Both the position numbers and the translations under genes were made by a program. From Myxococcales bacterium (GTDB lineage Bacteria; Myxococcota_A; Bradymonadia; UBA7976; UBA1532): a stretch of 64,000 nt of DNA. Below are positions 52,908-60,952 of this stretch, piece after piece. The stretch's first letter is position 1. Each line of letters starts with the position of its first letter. The stretch covers positions 124,001-188,000 of the forward strand of contig JACKDL010000005.1 in NCBI GenBank assembly GCA_020633555.1, read 5' to 3'. The notes under the pieces are model-generated. The model saw only the letters and a program-made list of their open reading frames with translations, searched no databases and was not told the origin of the DNA.

Positions 52908-53650
52908 GGCTCGTCTCCCGGGGGCGGCGCGAAGCGGCCCAGCTTCCAGACCAGCATCAGCCCGCTCTGGCCGACGTACAAGAGGTGCACGGCGCCGTAG
53001 GCGTACACGAAGATCGGCAGCGCGTCGAATGCGGCGAAGATCGGCAGGGTGCCAGGGTACTGGCTGATGCTGCGGATGGCGGCCTTCAGCGGCCAGAGCA
53101 GCCCCCCCTGTGCCCGGGCCGCGCCGGCGGCCTCGCCGTGCTTCAGGGCCTTCGCCCCGGTGGCCTGGGCGTACTCGGGGCTGCGCACGAACTTGGTGAT
53201 CGACAGGGCCCAGCTCAGCACCACCAGGGTCCCAAGGCCCACCCACACGGCGGTCAGGCCGCCCCCCTCGTGGAGCACCCAGCGGGCGGTGAGGGCGGCG
53301 ATGAGCAGCGCCGCCTTCAGCTCGTCCATGAGGAAGTCGAGGGAGCCGCCCACCGCAGACGTGCGCCCCGTCACCCGCGCGAGCTGCCCGTCCACGCAGT
53401 CGAAGACGTACGACAGCTCCACCAGCCCGACGCCCACCCACACGCCCCACAGGCCCGGCAGGGCGATGAAGCCCGCCGCCGCCCCCAGCATGATGAACAG
53501 CGAGACGAAGGTGATCTGGTTCGGGGTCAGCCGGGTGCGCGCGCAGGCCACCACCAGCGGCGCCGCCAGGGGGCGGGCCAGGTAGAGGTTGAACAGGGAG
53601 TCCGCTGGTTTCAGGGACGCCTTGTAGGTGCGGCGGGTCTCGGCCAGCAC
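52904..53650 (-). CDS. CDP-alcohol phosphatidyltransferase
   Basis: 248 residues from a GTG at 53650, with five to six membrane helices. The family signature D(x)2DG(x)2AR(x)8G(x)3D(x)3D is complete at residues 84-109 (DCVDGQLAR, then G101, D105 and D109), so it should be active. It transfers a phospho-alcohol from a CDP carrier to a lipid or another alcohol in the inner membrane. The N-terminal KPADSLFNLYLARPLA followed by TRLTPNQITFVS is typical of phosphatidylinositol- and DIPP-synthase-like members. It is coupled to the cytidylyltransferase gene. The acceptor is unknown. Confidence 0.88.
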   Translation of the reverse strand: MLAETRRTYKASLKPADSLFNLYLARPLAAPLVVACARTRLTPNQITFVSLFIMLGAAAGFIALPGLWGVWVGVGLVELSYVFDCVDGQLARVTGRTSAVGGSLDFLMDELKAALLIAALTARWVLHEGGGLTAVWVGLGTLVVLSWALSITKFVRSPEYAQATGAKALKHGEAAGAARAQGGLLWPLKAAIRSISQYPGTLPIFAAFDALPIFVYAYGAVHLLYVGQSGLMLVWKLGRFAPPPGDEP

Positions 53651-53711
53651 GGTGCGCTCAGCGAGGAAACGGTGCGGCGCATTGTGGGGATCGGCCTTTG
53701 GGATCGGAAGG

Positions 53712-53741
53712 AAAAAGCCCCGCGGCCCGCGCCGCCGGGGC
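53712..53741 (-). terminator. Intrinsic terminator of the 53756-54241 lipoprotein gene
   Basis: On the minus strand a ten-pair GC stem with one bulge (53741-53717, loop GCGG) is directly followed by TTTTT (53716-53712), 15 bases after the stop. It is the best intrinsic terminator in the window. Confidence 0.8.
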
Positions 53742-53755
53742 CGGGGCCGCCCGGG

Positions 53756-54241
53756 TCAGCGGATCTCGACACTGAAGCGGCCCTCGCTGGCGCAACTGCG
53801 GGGGCCCGAGCCCTCGAAGGTGCCGGCGACGCGGCCCAGGCTGTCCAGCACGCCCTGGAACTCCAGGGTGAGCTTGTCGCCGTCGGGCAGCACCTCCTCG
53901 GTGACGAAGCGCACCCGGCTGCCCGTGACCAGGCCGTCGCGGAACGCGAAGGCGCCGCCCGGTACGGCGGGCGGGTTCGGCACGGTGAGCGCCGCCCCGT
54001 CCTGGGCCACCCGCAGGGGCGCCGCGTCGATGCGCAGGGCGTCGGTCTCGTAGGCGTCGTCGCTGCAGTCGAACATGCGCCCGCTGCCGGTGAGCTGCCA
54101 CTCGCCGGCCACGTCGGCGGGGCCCACCTCGGCGTCCACCGGGGGGCCCCCCAGGTACTGATCGCCGCCCAGGGCCTGCAGGAGCTCATCGCAGCCGGTG
54201 AGCGCCAGCAGGCAGGCCAGGGCGAAGGCGCGGCGTGGCAT
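53756..54241 (-). CDS. Small lipoprotein of unknown function
   Basis: 161 residues from the ATG at 54241 with lipobox LLALTGC. After a short Gly/Pro linker comes a single beta-sandwich-like domain (VAGEWQLTGSGRMFDCSDDAY, LTLEFQGVLDSLGRVAGTFEGS) with two Cys that could pair (FDCSD and SCASEG). This resembles small lipocalin-type or avidin-like lipoproteins in layout only. It has its own terminator and is divergent from the cyclase operon. Confidence 0.72.
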   Translation of the reverse strand: MPRRAFALACLLALTGCDELLQALGGDQYLGGPPVDAEVGPADVAGEWQLTGSGRMFDCSDDAYETDALRIDAAPLRVAQDGAALTVPNPPAVPGGAFAFRDGLVTGSRVRFVTEEVLPDGDKLTLEFQGVLDSLGRVAGTFEGSGPRSCASEGRFSVEIR

Positions 54242-54393
54242 TGGGAGTCCCCCGTCAGGTTGCCCGACGAGGATGGGCCAGGCCGCGGTTCGGATCAAAC
54301 CCGGCGGCGACCGGAGCACGGCCCCGCCACCGTGGCGGCCGAGTTGGGGCACGTCTCGTCCAGTTGGCCCCCGGATGAGCCCGGATCCGCCGG

Positions 54394-54432
54394 CATGGCC
54401 CTTCGACACGGCCCTTCGGCACGGCCCTTGAA
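54394..54432. repeat. Three tandem 13-bp direct repeats upstream of the cyclase operon
   Basis: Consecutive copies read CATGGCCCTTCGA (54394-54406), CACGGCCCTTCGG (54407-54419) and CACGGCCCTTGAA (54420-54432). They lie in the 227-bp divergent region, 37 to 75 bases before the ATG at 54469. Thirteen-base spacing without a gap suggests an operator array. The third copy is part of the element shared with plsC. Confidence 0.6.
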
Positions 54433-54435
54433 AAG
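54417..54435 (+). promoter_or_regulatory. Sigma-54-like element of the cyclase operon
   Basis: GGCACGGCCCTTGAAAAG (54418-54435) has the GGCACG-N4-TTG layout of a -24/-12 promoter but GA rather than GC at -12. It is identical at 16 of 18 positions to the element before plsC (58701-58718). The start codon is 34 bases downstream. Confidence 0.45.
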
Positions 54436-54468
54436 GCACCCCGACACAAGCCCGGACGGAGTGCCGCC

Positions 54469-55635
54469 ATGACCGCCACGCCCCTCACCGACCTGCCCAA
54501 GTCCCACCGTGCCCACTTCGTCACCGGCCGCCCGGTCACCACCGAAGTGGTGGTGGGCCGCGGCCTGCTGCGCGACCCCGTGGCCGCGCTGGCGCAGGGC
54601 CCCGAGGCCCGCCAGTCGCCGCTGGTGGTGTGTACCGATCACACGGTGGCGTCCCTGTACGCCCACCCCTTCGTGGAGCGGCTGCGGGCCACCGGCCAGA
54701 CCGTGCACCTGATGATCATGCCCGACGGCGAGCAGGCCAAGACGCTCGCCCAATACCAGCGGCTGGTGACGGCGATCCTCGACCGGGGCATCGACGAGTA
54801 CTCCGAGCTGGTGGCGCTGGGGGGCGGGGTGGTGTGCAACGTCACCGGCATGCTGGCCGCCACGCTGTACCGGGGGCTGGGGCTCGTGCACGTGCCCACC
54901 ACCCTGATGGCCCAGGCGGACGCCGCCATCAGCCACAAGCAGGCGCTGAACGGCCACCGGGGCAAGAACCTGGTGGGCGCCTACTACGCCCCCCGCCGGG
55001 TGGTGGTGGACGTGGAGGCTCTGCAGACCCTGGAGACCCGCCGCATCCGCGACGGCTACGCCGAGATCATCAAGCACGGCCTGGCCCAGGACGCCGGCCT
55101 GCTCGACGACCTGCTCGCCCACGGGGGCGACGTGCGGGACCTGGACGTGGCGCAGACCATGGTGCAGCGCACGGTGGATCTGAAGTGCGCGGTGATGGCC
55201 TCGGACCCCACCGAGCGGGTGGAGGGCATGGTGCTCCAGTACGGGCACGCCATCGGGCACGCCGTGGAGTGGGGCTCGAACTTCGCGCTCCTGCACGGCG
55301 AGGCCGTGGCCGTGGGCATGCGGGTGGCCGCGCGCATCGCCCGCCGCATGGGCCTGAGCGACGGGGCCACCGAGCAGCTCCACCAGCGCGCGCTCGACCA
55401 CTTCGGCCTGCCCAGCCGGGTGCCCGAGGGCTTGGACGGGCGGGCCGTGCTGGCGGGCCTGAAGGACGACAAGCGGGCCCGGGTGAGTGCCGGCGCCCAC
55501 CTGGCGCTGGTGGCCGCCCCCGGCCGCCTCGCTCAGGTGGAGGGCCGGACGGCGCTGCCCGTGCCCGACGCCGTGATCGTCGAGGCCGTGGATGCCCTGC
55601 AGGCGTGGAGGACCCCGTGGGCTTCGCGTGCGTGA
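54469..55635 (+). CDS. Sugar-phosphate cyclase, DHQ-synthase fold, 2-deoxy-scyllo-inosose-synthase-like
   Basis: 388 residues. The dehydroquinate synthase fold is clear: MPDGEQAKTL, NAD-binding ALGGGVVCNVTGMLAATLYRG, HVPTTLMAQADAAISHKQALN, GKNLVGAYYAPRRVVVD, and metal ligands Glu in GYAEIIKHG, His in LQYGHAIGHAVEW and His in LLHGEAVAVG. The NVTG after GGG, RGLxLVHVPTT and SHKQALNG match DOI synthase (BtrC-type, GNVAG/SIKQAVN) better than DHQ synthases (GDLAG, GGKTAVN) or EEVS. DOI synthases cyclise glucose 6-phosphate to 2-deoxy-scyllo-inosose with NAD. It leads an operon with a dehydrogenase and a PfkB kinase and is divergent from lipid-headgroup genes. The exact substrate is inference. Confidence 0.82.
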   Translation: MTATPLTDLPKSHRAHFVTGRPVTTEVVVGRGLLRDPVAALAQGPEARQSPLVVCTDHTVASLYAHPFVERLRATGQTVHLMIMPDGEQAKTLAQYQRLVTAILDRGIDEYSELVALGGGVVCNVTGMLAATLYRGLGLVHVPTTLMAQADAAISHKQALNGHRGKNLVGAYYAPRRVVVDVEALQTLETRRIRDGYAEIIKHGLAQDAGLLDDLLAHGGDVRDLDVAQTMVQRTVDLKCAVMASDPTERVEGMVLQYGHAIGHAVEWGSNFALLHGEAVAVGMRVAARIARRMGLSDGATEQLHQRALDHFGLPSRVPEGLDGRAVLAGLKDDKRARVSAGAHLALVAAPGRLAQVEGRTALPVPDAVIVEAVDALQAWRTPWASRA

Positions 55636-56318
55636 CCGGGGCCGCCGGCGGCATCGGGCGCGCCACGGTGGCCCGGCTGCGGGCCGACGGGTACCACGTC
55701 CTGGCCGTGGGCCGGACCCTCGCGACCCTGCCCACGGGGCCCGGGGTGACGCCGGTGGTCGCCGATGTCACCGACCCCGAGGGGCTCGCGGCCGCCCTGG
55801 CGCCCTGGCCCGCGCTGGCGGTGGTGGTGGCCAACGCCGGCCGGTGCGCGACGGCCGAGGTGGCCGACGCCGCAGCGCCGGCAGTGTGGCGCGAGGTGCT
55901 GTCCGTGAACCTGGACGGGGCCTTCCACACCGCCCGGGTGGCCGCGCCCCGGCTGGGGCCGGGCGGCCGCTTCGTGGCCATCTCGTCGGGCCTGGGCAAG
56001 GGCGGCCGGGCGGGCTACACGGCCTACGGCGCGGCGAAGCACGGGGTCATCGGCCTGGTGCGCAGCCTGGCCTTGGAGTGGGCGCCGCGGCAGATCACCG
56101 TCAACGCGGTCTGCCCCGGCTGGGTGCGCACCGCCATGTCCGCCGCCGATCTGGCCCACCACGGCTGGACCGAGGCGCAGGCGGCGGCCGACATCCCCCT
56201 GGGCCGGTTCGTCGAGCCCGCCGAGGTGGCGGCCCTGGTGGGCTTCCTGGCCAGCCCCCGGGCGGCCATGATCACCGGGCAGGCCTACAACATCGGGGGT
56301 GGGGAGTTCACGGCATGA
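55617..56318 (+). CDS. Short-chain dehydrogenase/reductase
   Basis: 233 residues from the GTG at 55617, which has GGAGG five bases before it and lies 19 bases inside the cyclase gene. The cofactor loop TGAAGGIG is at residues 7-14, NAG in VVVANAGR, the catalytic Ser in AISSGLG, and YxxxK in YTAYGAAKHG, with VCPGWVRTAM and GQAYNIGGGE near the end: a complete classical SDR. Tight coupling with the cyclase suggests it reduces or oxidises the cyclic ketone. NAD or NADP preference is not decided. Confidence 0.9.
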   Translation: MGFACVTGAAGGIGRATVARLRADGYHVLAVGRTLATLPTGPGVTPVVADVTDPEGLAAALAPWPALAVVVANAGRCATAEVADAAAPAVWREVLSVNLDGAFHTARVAAPRLGPGGRFVAISSGLGKGGRAGYTAYGAAKHGVIGLVRSLALEWAPRQITVNAVCPGWVRTAMSAADLAHHGWTEAQAAADIPLGRFVEPAEVAALVGFLASPRAAMITGQAYNIGGGEFTA

Positions 56319-57223
56319 ACGGGCGGGCTGGGGGCACGGTGGTGGCGGTGGGGCACGTCACCTGGGACGTGCTGGACGGCGGGCCGGTGACCCTGGGCGG
56401 CAGCGTGAGCTACGCGGCCCACGCCTGGGCGGCCCTGGGGCGGCCGGCCCGCGTGTTCACGGCGGCCCGCGAAGCCACGGTGGATCTGCCGGCCCCCGTG
56501 CACGTGTGCCCCTCGGCCCACACCACGGCGTTTCGCAACGACTACACCCCGGCCGGTGACCGCGCCCAGGTGCTGACGGCGCAGGCGGCCCCTCTGGATC
56601 CGGCCGAGTGGCCCGCGGCCTGGGACCCGCCGGTGGGCCTGTTCCTGTGCCCCGTGTTGGGCGAGGTGGCTGCGGCGCCGTGGCTGCGGCGGCCGGCGGG
56701 GCTGGTGGTGCTGGGCCTGCAGGGCTGGCTGAAGCAGGCCCGGGTGGGTGGCCCGGTGCGCCACGGGCCGGCGGGGGTGGATCCCCGCCAGTTCGCCGGC
56801 GCCCACGTGGCGTGCCTGAGCACCGAGGATCTGGCGGGCGATCGGGCCTGGCTGGACGCGCTGCAGGCGGTGGTGCCCCGGGTGGTGCTCACCGACGGCG
56901 CCCGGGGCAGCGTGCTCTTCGAGCGCGGCCGTACCACGGCGGTGGGCGTGGCGCCCGTCCCCCGGGCGGTGGATCCCACCGGCGCGGGCGACTCCTTCGC
57001 GGCGGGCCTCGTGGCCGGCCTGCTGGAGGGCCGCGGCTTTGTCGAGGCCGCCCGGCTGGGCGCCGCGCTGGCCTCGGTGGTGGTCGAGCACCCCGCCCTG
57101 GCGCCCGCCAGCGCCCTGCGCGGTGCTTGGGCCCGCGCCCCGCAAGTGCCGGTCAGCCAGCCTCGGCCAGCGCCTGCCCCCGCTGGACATGCTTCTTCGC
57201 CGTGCGCCGATCCAGCCCCGTGA
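56315..57223 (+). CDS. PfkB-family carbohydrate/cyclitol kinase
   Basis: 302 residues; the ATG overlaps the SDR stop (ATGA). PfkB signatures are present: GGSVSYAAHAWAALG near the N-terminus and DPTGAGDSFAAGLVAG with the catalytic Asp near residue 226. The N-terminus (VVAVGHVTWDVLDGGPVTLGG) and TTAFRNDYTPAGDRAQVL are reminiscent of plant myo-inositol kinase, which would fit phosphorylation of a cyclitol, but this is a weak similarity judged by eye. The last 25 residues are Pro/Ala-rich and overlap the convergent activator gene by 71 bases. Confidence 0.85.
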   Translation: MNGRAGGTVVAVGHVTWDVLDGGPVTLGGSVSYAAHAWAALGRPARVFTAAREATVDLPAPVHVCPSAHTTAFRNDYTPAGDRAQVLTAQAAPLDPAEWPAAWDPPVGLFLCPVLGEVAAAPWLRRPAGLVVLGLQGWLKQARVGGPVRHGPAGVDPRQFAGAHVACLSTEDLAGDRAWLDALQAVVPRVVLTDGARGSVLFERGRTTAVGVAPVPRAVDPTGAGDSFAAGLVAGLLEGRGFVEAARLGAALASVVVEHPALAPASALRGAWARAPQVPVSQPRPAPAPAGHASSPCADPAP

Positions 57224-58625
57224 TCCGCGCCACCCGCTCGTAGGTGCCGTGGGCGGCGTACAGCAGGGCGCAGTACCGGGCCAGGAGATCCCCGGCGTCC
57301 AGCGCCCCGGCCCGCAGGGCCGCGGCCAGGGCGTCGGCGTCGTCGGGCGGGGGGACCGACGGGGCGCCGCAGCGCCCGGTGAGCAGGGCCCGACGGCACA
57401 CCTGCTCCAGCTCGCGCACGTTGCCCGGCCAGGGGTGCGCGGGGCCCAGCTCGGCGACGATGCGGGCCTCGACGGTGCGCGCCAGGTCGGGCGCGGGGGC
57501 GCCCACGATGCGGGCCACCAGCACCTGCACCAGCTCGCCGAGCTCGCCGGGCGCCTCGGCCAGGCGCTCCCGCAGGCTGGGCACGCGAATCGTGTCGGCG
57601 CACAGCCGGTAGTAGAAGTCGTCCCGCAGGCGACCCTCGGCCCGCAGCCGGTCCAGATCCTGGTGGGTGGCCCCCAGGATGCGCCCGGCGAAGCGCTCGG
57701 GGACCTCGCCGCCCACCGGCGTGAACGCGCGCTCCTGCAGCACCCGCAGCAGCTTCACCTGGGTGTGGAGGGACACCTCGCCAATCTCATCCAGGAGCAC
57801 CGCCCCGTGCTTCGGCACCCGCGCCAGCAGGCCCGGGTGATCGGCCACGGCGCCCGTAAAGGCGCCCTTCTTGTGGCCGAACAGGGCCGACTCGATGAGG
57901 CCCTCGCTGAACTCCGCCAGGTTCACCGGCACGAAGGTCTGAGTGAACGAGGCGGCGAAGGCCGCGCGGGCCGGATCCCAGGGGATGTAGCCCGAGCGCC
58001 CGATGGCGCCCGCCACCGCGCCCTTGCCGGTGCCCGTCTCGCCCAGGATCAGGGTGGCGAAGTCCTCCAGCCGGTCCCACAGCCAGGCCTCGAACAGGGC
58101 CACGTCGTGGGTGAACACGCTGCTCCAGGCCGCCTCGCGCAGGGCCCGCATGGCCGACCCCTGGCCCACCAGCCCGCCGCCGATGAAGGACCAGGCCCGG
58201 CGCATCTGCCAGAAAAAGCCCAGCAGGCGCTCGGCCCGCTCGGGGGCGATGCCGCGGCCCGTCAGGCGCCCCAGCACCTCGCGGGCGAAGGGCACGGCCA
58301 CCCGCCGCTCGCCCGCCTCGAGCTGGGCGGCGATGAGCCCGTCGAAGTCGGCCGCGAAGCGGTGGAACACGTCGAAGAAGGTGCCGTGGGCCACCAGCGC
58401 CCGGTCCTCGGGGGACAGCTCGGCCAGCGCCACGCGGCGCTCGATGGCCACCAGCCGGCGCCGCAGGCGCGAGAGCAGCCGCGCGAGCACGTCGGGCTCG
58501 TCGCCGGGCACCGCGGCGATGCGCGTGTCGAGCCCGTCGCGCTCGGCGCTGAAGGGGTTGGCGTAGGCCGCCCGGCTCACCAGGCGGAGGAAGTCGCGTT
58601 CAGCGGGGGTCAGTGCAGCAGGCAT
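57153..58625 (-). CDS. Sigma-54-dependent transcriptional activator
   Basis: 490 residues from the ATG at 58625. The AAA+ core starts near residue 180 with Walker A GETGTGKG (usually GETGTGKE), the sigma-54-contacting GAFTGA loop near 253, Walker B AVLLDEIGE and the arginine-finger region RLRDDFYYRL. The C-terminal helix-turn-helix (YERVARITGLDRRTAKKHVQRG) is Fis-like. The first 170 residues have no receiver or GAF signature and are helical. Activators of this kind open sigma-54 promoters; elements of that type precede the flanking plsC and cyclase genes. TACACT ends six bases before the ATG, so it may be leaderless. Confidence 0.88.
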   Translation of the reverse strand: MPAALTPAERDFLRLVSRAAYANPFSAERDGLDTRIAAVPGDEPDVLARLLSRLRRRLVAIERRVALAELSPEDRALVAHGTFFDVFHRFAADFDGLIAAQLEAGERRVAVPFAREVLGRLTGRGIAPERAERLLGFFWQMRRAWSFIGGGLVGQGSAMRALREAAWSSVFTHDVALFEAWLWDRLEDFATLILGETGTGKGAVAGAIGRSGYIPWDPARAAFAASFTQTFVPVNLAEFSEGLIESALFGHKKGAFTGAVADHPGLLARVPKHGAVLLDEIGEVSLHTQVKLLRVLQERAFTPVGGEVPERFAGRILGATHQDLDRLRAEGRLRDDFYYRLCADTIRVPSLRERLAEAPGELGELVQVLVARIVGAPAPDLARTVEARIVAELGPAHPWPGNVRELEQVCRRALLTGRCGAPSVPPPDDADALAAALRAGALDAGDLLARYCALLYAAHGTYERVARITGLDRRTAKKHVQRGQALAEAG

Positions 58626-58631
58626 ACGCGC

Positions 58632-58637
58632 AGTGTA
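58632..58637 (-). promoter_or_regulatory. -10 box TACACT of probable leaderless activator promoter
   Basis: The minus strand reads TACACTGCGCGT then ATG at 58625, the third match to TACNCTGCGCG in the window. The dyad at 58646-58660 overlaps where the -35 would be. Confidence 0.45.
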
Positions 58638-58645
58638 TGGTGTGT

Positions 58646-58660
58646 GTGCATCAGGTGCAC
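58646..58660. promoter_or_regulatory. Palindrome GTGCA-N5-TGCAC in the activator/plsC region
   Basis: GTGCATCAGGTGCAC is a perfect 5-bp inverted repeat with a five-base spacer. It lies between the divergent activator and plsC genes, at the expected -35 of the activator, so it may be an operator. Confidence 0.4.
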
Positions 58661-58698
58661 GGCCTGAGTGCCGCGGTGGGCGCGGGAGCCCGCAGGGG

Positions 58699-58718
58699 CT
58701 GGCACGGGCCTTGAGAAG
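58699..58718 (+). promoter_or_regulatory. Sigma-54-like promoter of plsC
   Basis: CTGGCACGGGCCTTGAGAAG matches TGGCACG-N4-TTG of sigma-54 promoters, with GA instead of GC at -12. It lies 31 bases before the ATG at 58750, next to a sigma-54 activator gene, and is nearly the same as the element before the cyclase operon. Confidence 0.5.
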
Positions 58719-58749
58719 AAGGGGGTCGAACCCGAACCCCGGAGATCCC

Positions 58750-59355
58750 ATGCCCCGCCAGCCCCTCCGCGCCGCCCTCCGCCTCCTCATGCTGGCCCTG
58801 TTGGGGCTGGTGTACCGCGTCCGCGCCCGCGGGCTGGGGCACATCCCCGCCCGGGGCGGCGCGGTGCTCGTGGCCAACCACGTGACCTTCATCGACGCGT
58901 TGCTGCTGAGCCGGCTGACCCCGCGCCCGGTGCGCTTCGTCATGGACCACCGCTACTACGACCACTGGGCGCTGGGCTGGTTCTGCCGGCTGTTCGGCGC
59001 CATCCCCATCGCCTCGCGCCGCGAGGACCCGGCCCGGCTGGCGGCCGCCTACGACGCCATCGACGGGGCCCTGGCGGCGGGCGAGCTGGTGGCGATCTTC
59101 CCCGAGGGCCGCCTGACCCGGGACGGCGCCGTGGGCGAGTTCCGCCCGGGGCTGCTGAAGATCCTGGCCCGCCGCCCGGTGCCGGTGGTGCCGGTGGGCT
59201 TGCGGGGGTTGTGGGGCAGCCGCTTCAGCCGCGCCGGTCGCCGGCAGGGCCCTTGGCGGCGGCCCGTGTCGGTGGCGGTGCGGGCGCCCCAGCGGCCCGA
59301 GGCGGTGGCGCTGCCCGCACTGCGGGCCGAGGTGCTGCGCGCGCTGGCGAGCTGA
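58750..59355 (+). CDS. plsC: 1-acyl-glycerol-3-phosphate acyltransferase
   Basis: 201 residues with GGAG before the ATG. One N-terminal membrane helix (LLMLALLGLVY) precedes the acyltransferase motifs NHVTFID (His44/Asp49, the HX4D catalytic pair), GAIPIASRR, FPEGRLTRDG and PVVPVGLRG. PlsC makes phosphatidic acid from lysophosphatidic acid at the inner membrane. Short PlsC-like proteins may also acylate other lysolipids. Its upstream element links it to the cyclase operon, consistent with a role in a special phospholipid. Divergent from the sigma-54 activator. Confidence 0.88.
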   Translation: MPRQPLRAALRLLMLALLGLVYRVRARGLGHIPARGGAVLVANHVTFIDALLLSRLTPRPVRFVMDHRYYDHWALGWFCRLFGAIPIASRREDPARLAAAYDAIDGALAAGELVAIFPEGRLTRDGAVGEFRPGLLKILARRPVPVVPVGLRGLWGSRFSRAGRRQGPWRRPVSVAVRAPQRPEAVALPALRAEVLRALAS

Positions 59356-59374
59356 TCGGGGCGTCGGGGAGGCG

Positions 59375-60313
59375 TCAGAGCCGGGTGGGGAGGGTGACGT
59401 GCACCGCCAGGCCCCCGGCCAGGGGCCGGCTCAGCCACAGCTCGCCGTCGTGGATGCGCGCCACCCGATGGGCGATGGCCAGCCCCAGGCCGGTGCGCTG
59501 CTCGTCGCGGCCCAGGCGCACCATGGGAGCCAGCACCCGCTCGAGCTGATCCTCGGGCAGGCCGGCGCCGTCGTCGGTGAGCACCAGCTCGAGCATGGGC
59601 TCCCGGCGGTGCGCGGTGAGCGTGAGGGTGCGCGCCCCGGCCTGCTCGGCGTTCTGCGCCACCTCCAGCACGAGCTGGCCGAACCGCGCCAGGTCCACCC
59701 AGACCTCGGGGATCTCGCCGTGGACGATCAGGGGCAGGCCCACGGGCCGCACGGCCTCGCGCACGGCGGCCACGGGATCGCAGCGCAGGATGCGCAGCGA
59801 GGTGTTGCTCAGGTCCACCAGCCGGCCCAGCCGGTCCACCACCCGGGTCATCCGCTCGGCGTTCTTGGCGATGCGGGTGGCGAAGCGCTTGCCGCCGGGG
59901 CTCAGGTCGGGCTCGTCCTCCACCAGGAAGCGCGCCATCTGCCGCATGTTCAGCAGCGGCGACTTCAGATCGTGGGTGACCCGGCGCAGGAACTGCTCGC
60001 CCTCGCCCCGTGCCAGGCGGTGATCCACCAGGCGGCGCAAGCGGCGGGCCGTGAGCGGCAGGGGTGTGCGGGCGTCGATGAGATCGGCGGCGCCCGCGTC
60101 CAGGGCGGCCTGGGCCTCGGGGCCAGCGGAGTCGGCCACAAGCACCAGGGGGGCCTGGCTCTGCCCGCCCGGCAGGGGGCCGTCGGCGATGATCAGGGCG
60201 GGGTGACCGCGGGGATCACCGATGTCGCGGGGCTCGAACCCGGCCAGGCGCACCGCGCTCGCGATGCGCTCGGCCACCTCGGGCGCCTCGATACACAGAT
60301 GGATGATGACCAT
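59375..60313 (-). CDS. Histidine kinase with degenerate receiver-like N-terminus
   Basis: 312 residues, no membrane segment. Residues 1-95 have receiver-like spacing (LCIEAPEVAERIASAVRLAGF, VLVADSAGPEAQAALDAGAADLI) without a normal phospho-acceptor Asp. The HisKA helix carries the phospho-acceptor His in FLRRVTHDLKSPLLNM, and the ATP-binding part has NAEQAGA, LTDDGAGLP and RTGLGLAIAHRVARIHDG. It is therefore a soluble kinase, probably taking its input from the N-terminus. No response regulator lies beside it. The promoter region is 76 bases. Confidence 0.87.
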   Translation of the reverse strand: MVIIHLCIEAPEVAERIASAVRLAGFEPRDIGDPRGHPALIIADGPLPGGQSQAPLVLVADSAGPEAQAALDAGAADLIDARTPLPLTARRLRRLVDHRLARGEGEQFLRRVTHDLKSPLLNMRQMARFLVEDEPDLSPGGKRFATRIAKNAERMTRVVDRLGRLVDLSNTSLRILRCDPVAAVREAVRPVGLPLIVHGEIPEVWVDLARFGQLVLEVAQNAEQAGARTLTLTAHRREPMLELVLTDDGAGLPEDQLERVLAPMVRLGRDEQRTGLGLAIAHRVARIHDGELWLSRPLAGGLAVHVTLPTRL

Positions 60314-60389
60314 GCCGCCCCTTCAAACCCGCGCAACCACAGTGACGCAACGGGTCGGGGGCAGACAAGGGCTCGCAGCGGGTGGGCGG

Positions 60390-60845
60390 TCAGTGCCCGA
60401 TCTTGCGGACCTCGAGGGCGCTGGCGACCAGGCGCAGCTCGGCGGTGGGGATCTCGCTGACGGGCTTGCCGGCGTCGTCGGCCAGGTGCTTGCGCTCGGC
60501 CTCGCTCATGGCCTTCACCTTCACGGTGCCCTCGATGATGGCCAGCTTGCCGGTGGCGTCGAAGGGGGCGAAGAAGGCGTAGTCCTTGAAAGCCACGCGG
60601 GCCCGGGCGCCCGGGGTCGAGCCGGCCACGCTCATCCAGCAGCCCTTCTTGCGGCAGACGTTGGTGATCTTGGCGGCCACCTTCACGGTCTTGCCGGCGT
60701 ACTGCTCGGGGGCCTTGGCGATGTCGTCCAGGGTGATCTGCTCCGCCAGCGTGAACTGGGCACCCCGGTGGACGACGGCCTCGTCGCCCATGAGGTTGTT
60801 GCCGGCGGGGTTGAGCAGAGCGAAGACCATCAGCAGCGCGGTCAT
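60390..60845 (-). CDS. DUF4920 domain protein, probably exported
   Basis: 151 residues; the ATG at 60845 follows AGGAGG. A short N-terminal hydrophobic stretch (MTALLMVFALLNPAGN) may be a signal peptide. The body fits DUF4920: YAGKTVKVAAKITNVCRKKGCWMSVAG, then VAFKDYAFFAPFDATGKLAIIEGTVKV. The family is periplasmic and of unknown function; the two Cys in CRKKGC could bind a metal or form a disulfide. It is divergent from the FHA-HlyD gene. Confidence 0.82.
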   Translation of the reverse strand: MTALLMVFALLNPAGNNLMGDEAVVHRGAQFTLAEQITLDDIAKAPEQYAGKTVKVAAKITNVCRKKGCWMSVAGSTPGARARVAFKDYAFFAPFDATGKLAIIEGTVKVKAMSEAERKHLADDAGKPVSEIPTAELRLVASALEVRKIGH

Positions 60846-60952
60846 GGCGTCCTCCTGAGAAGGCCCGGTTTCTAGCACCGGGACCCGATTGCCGGCAAAC
60901 GCGGCAGGGCGGGCGGTGTTCAACCCGCCGCCCGCGGGCCGCTGCGCCCCGA

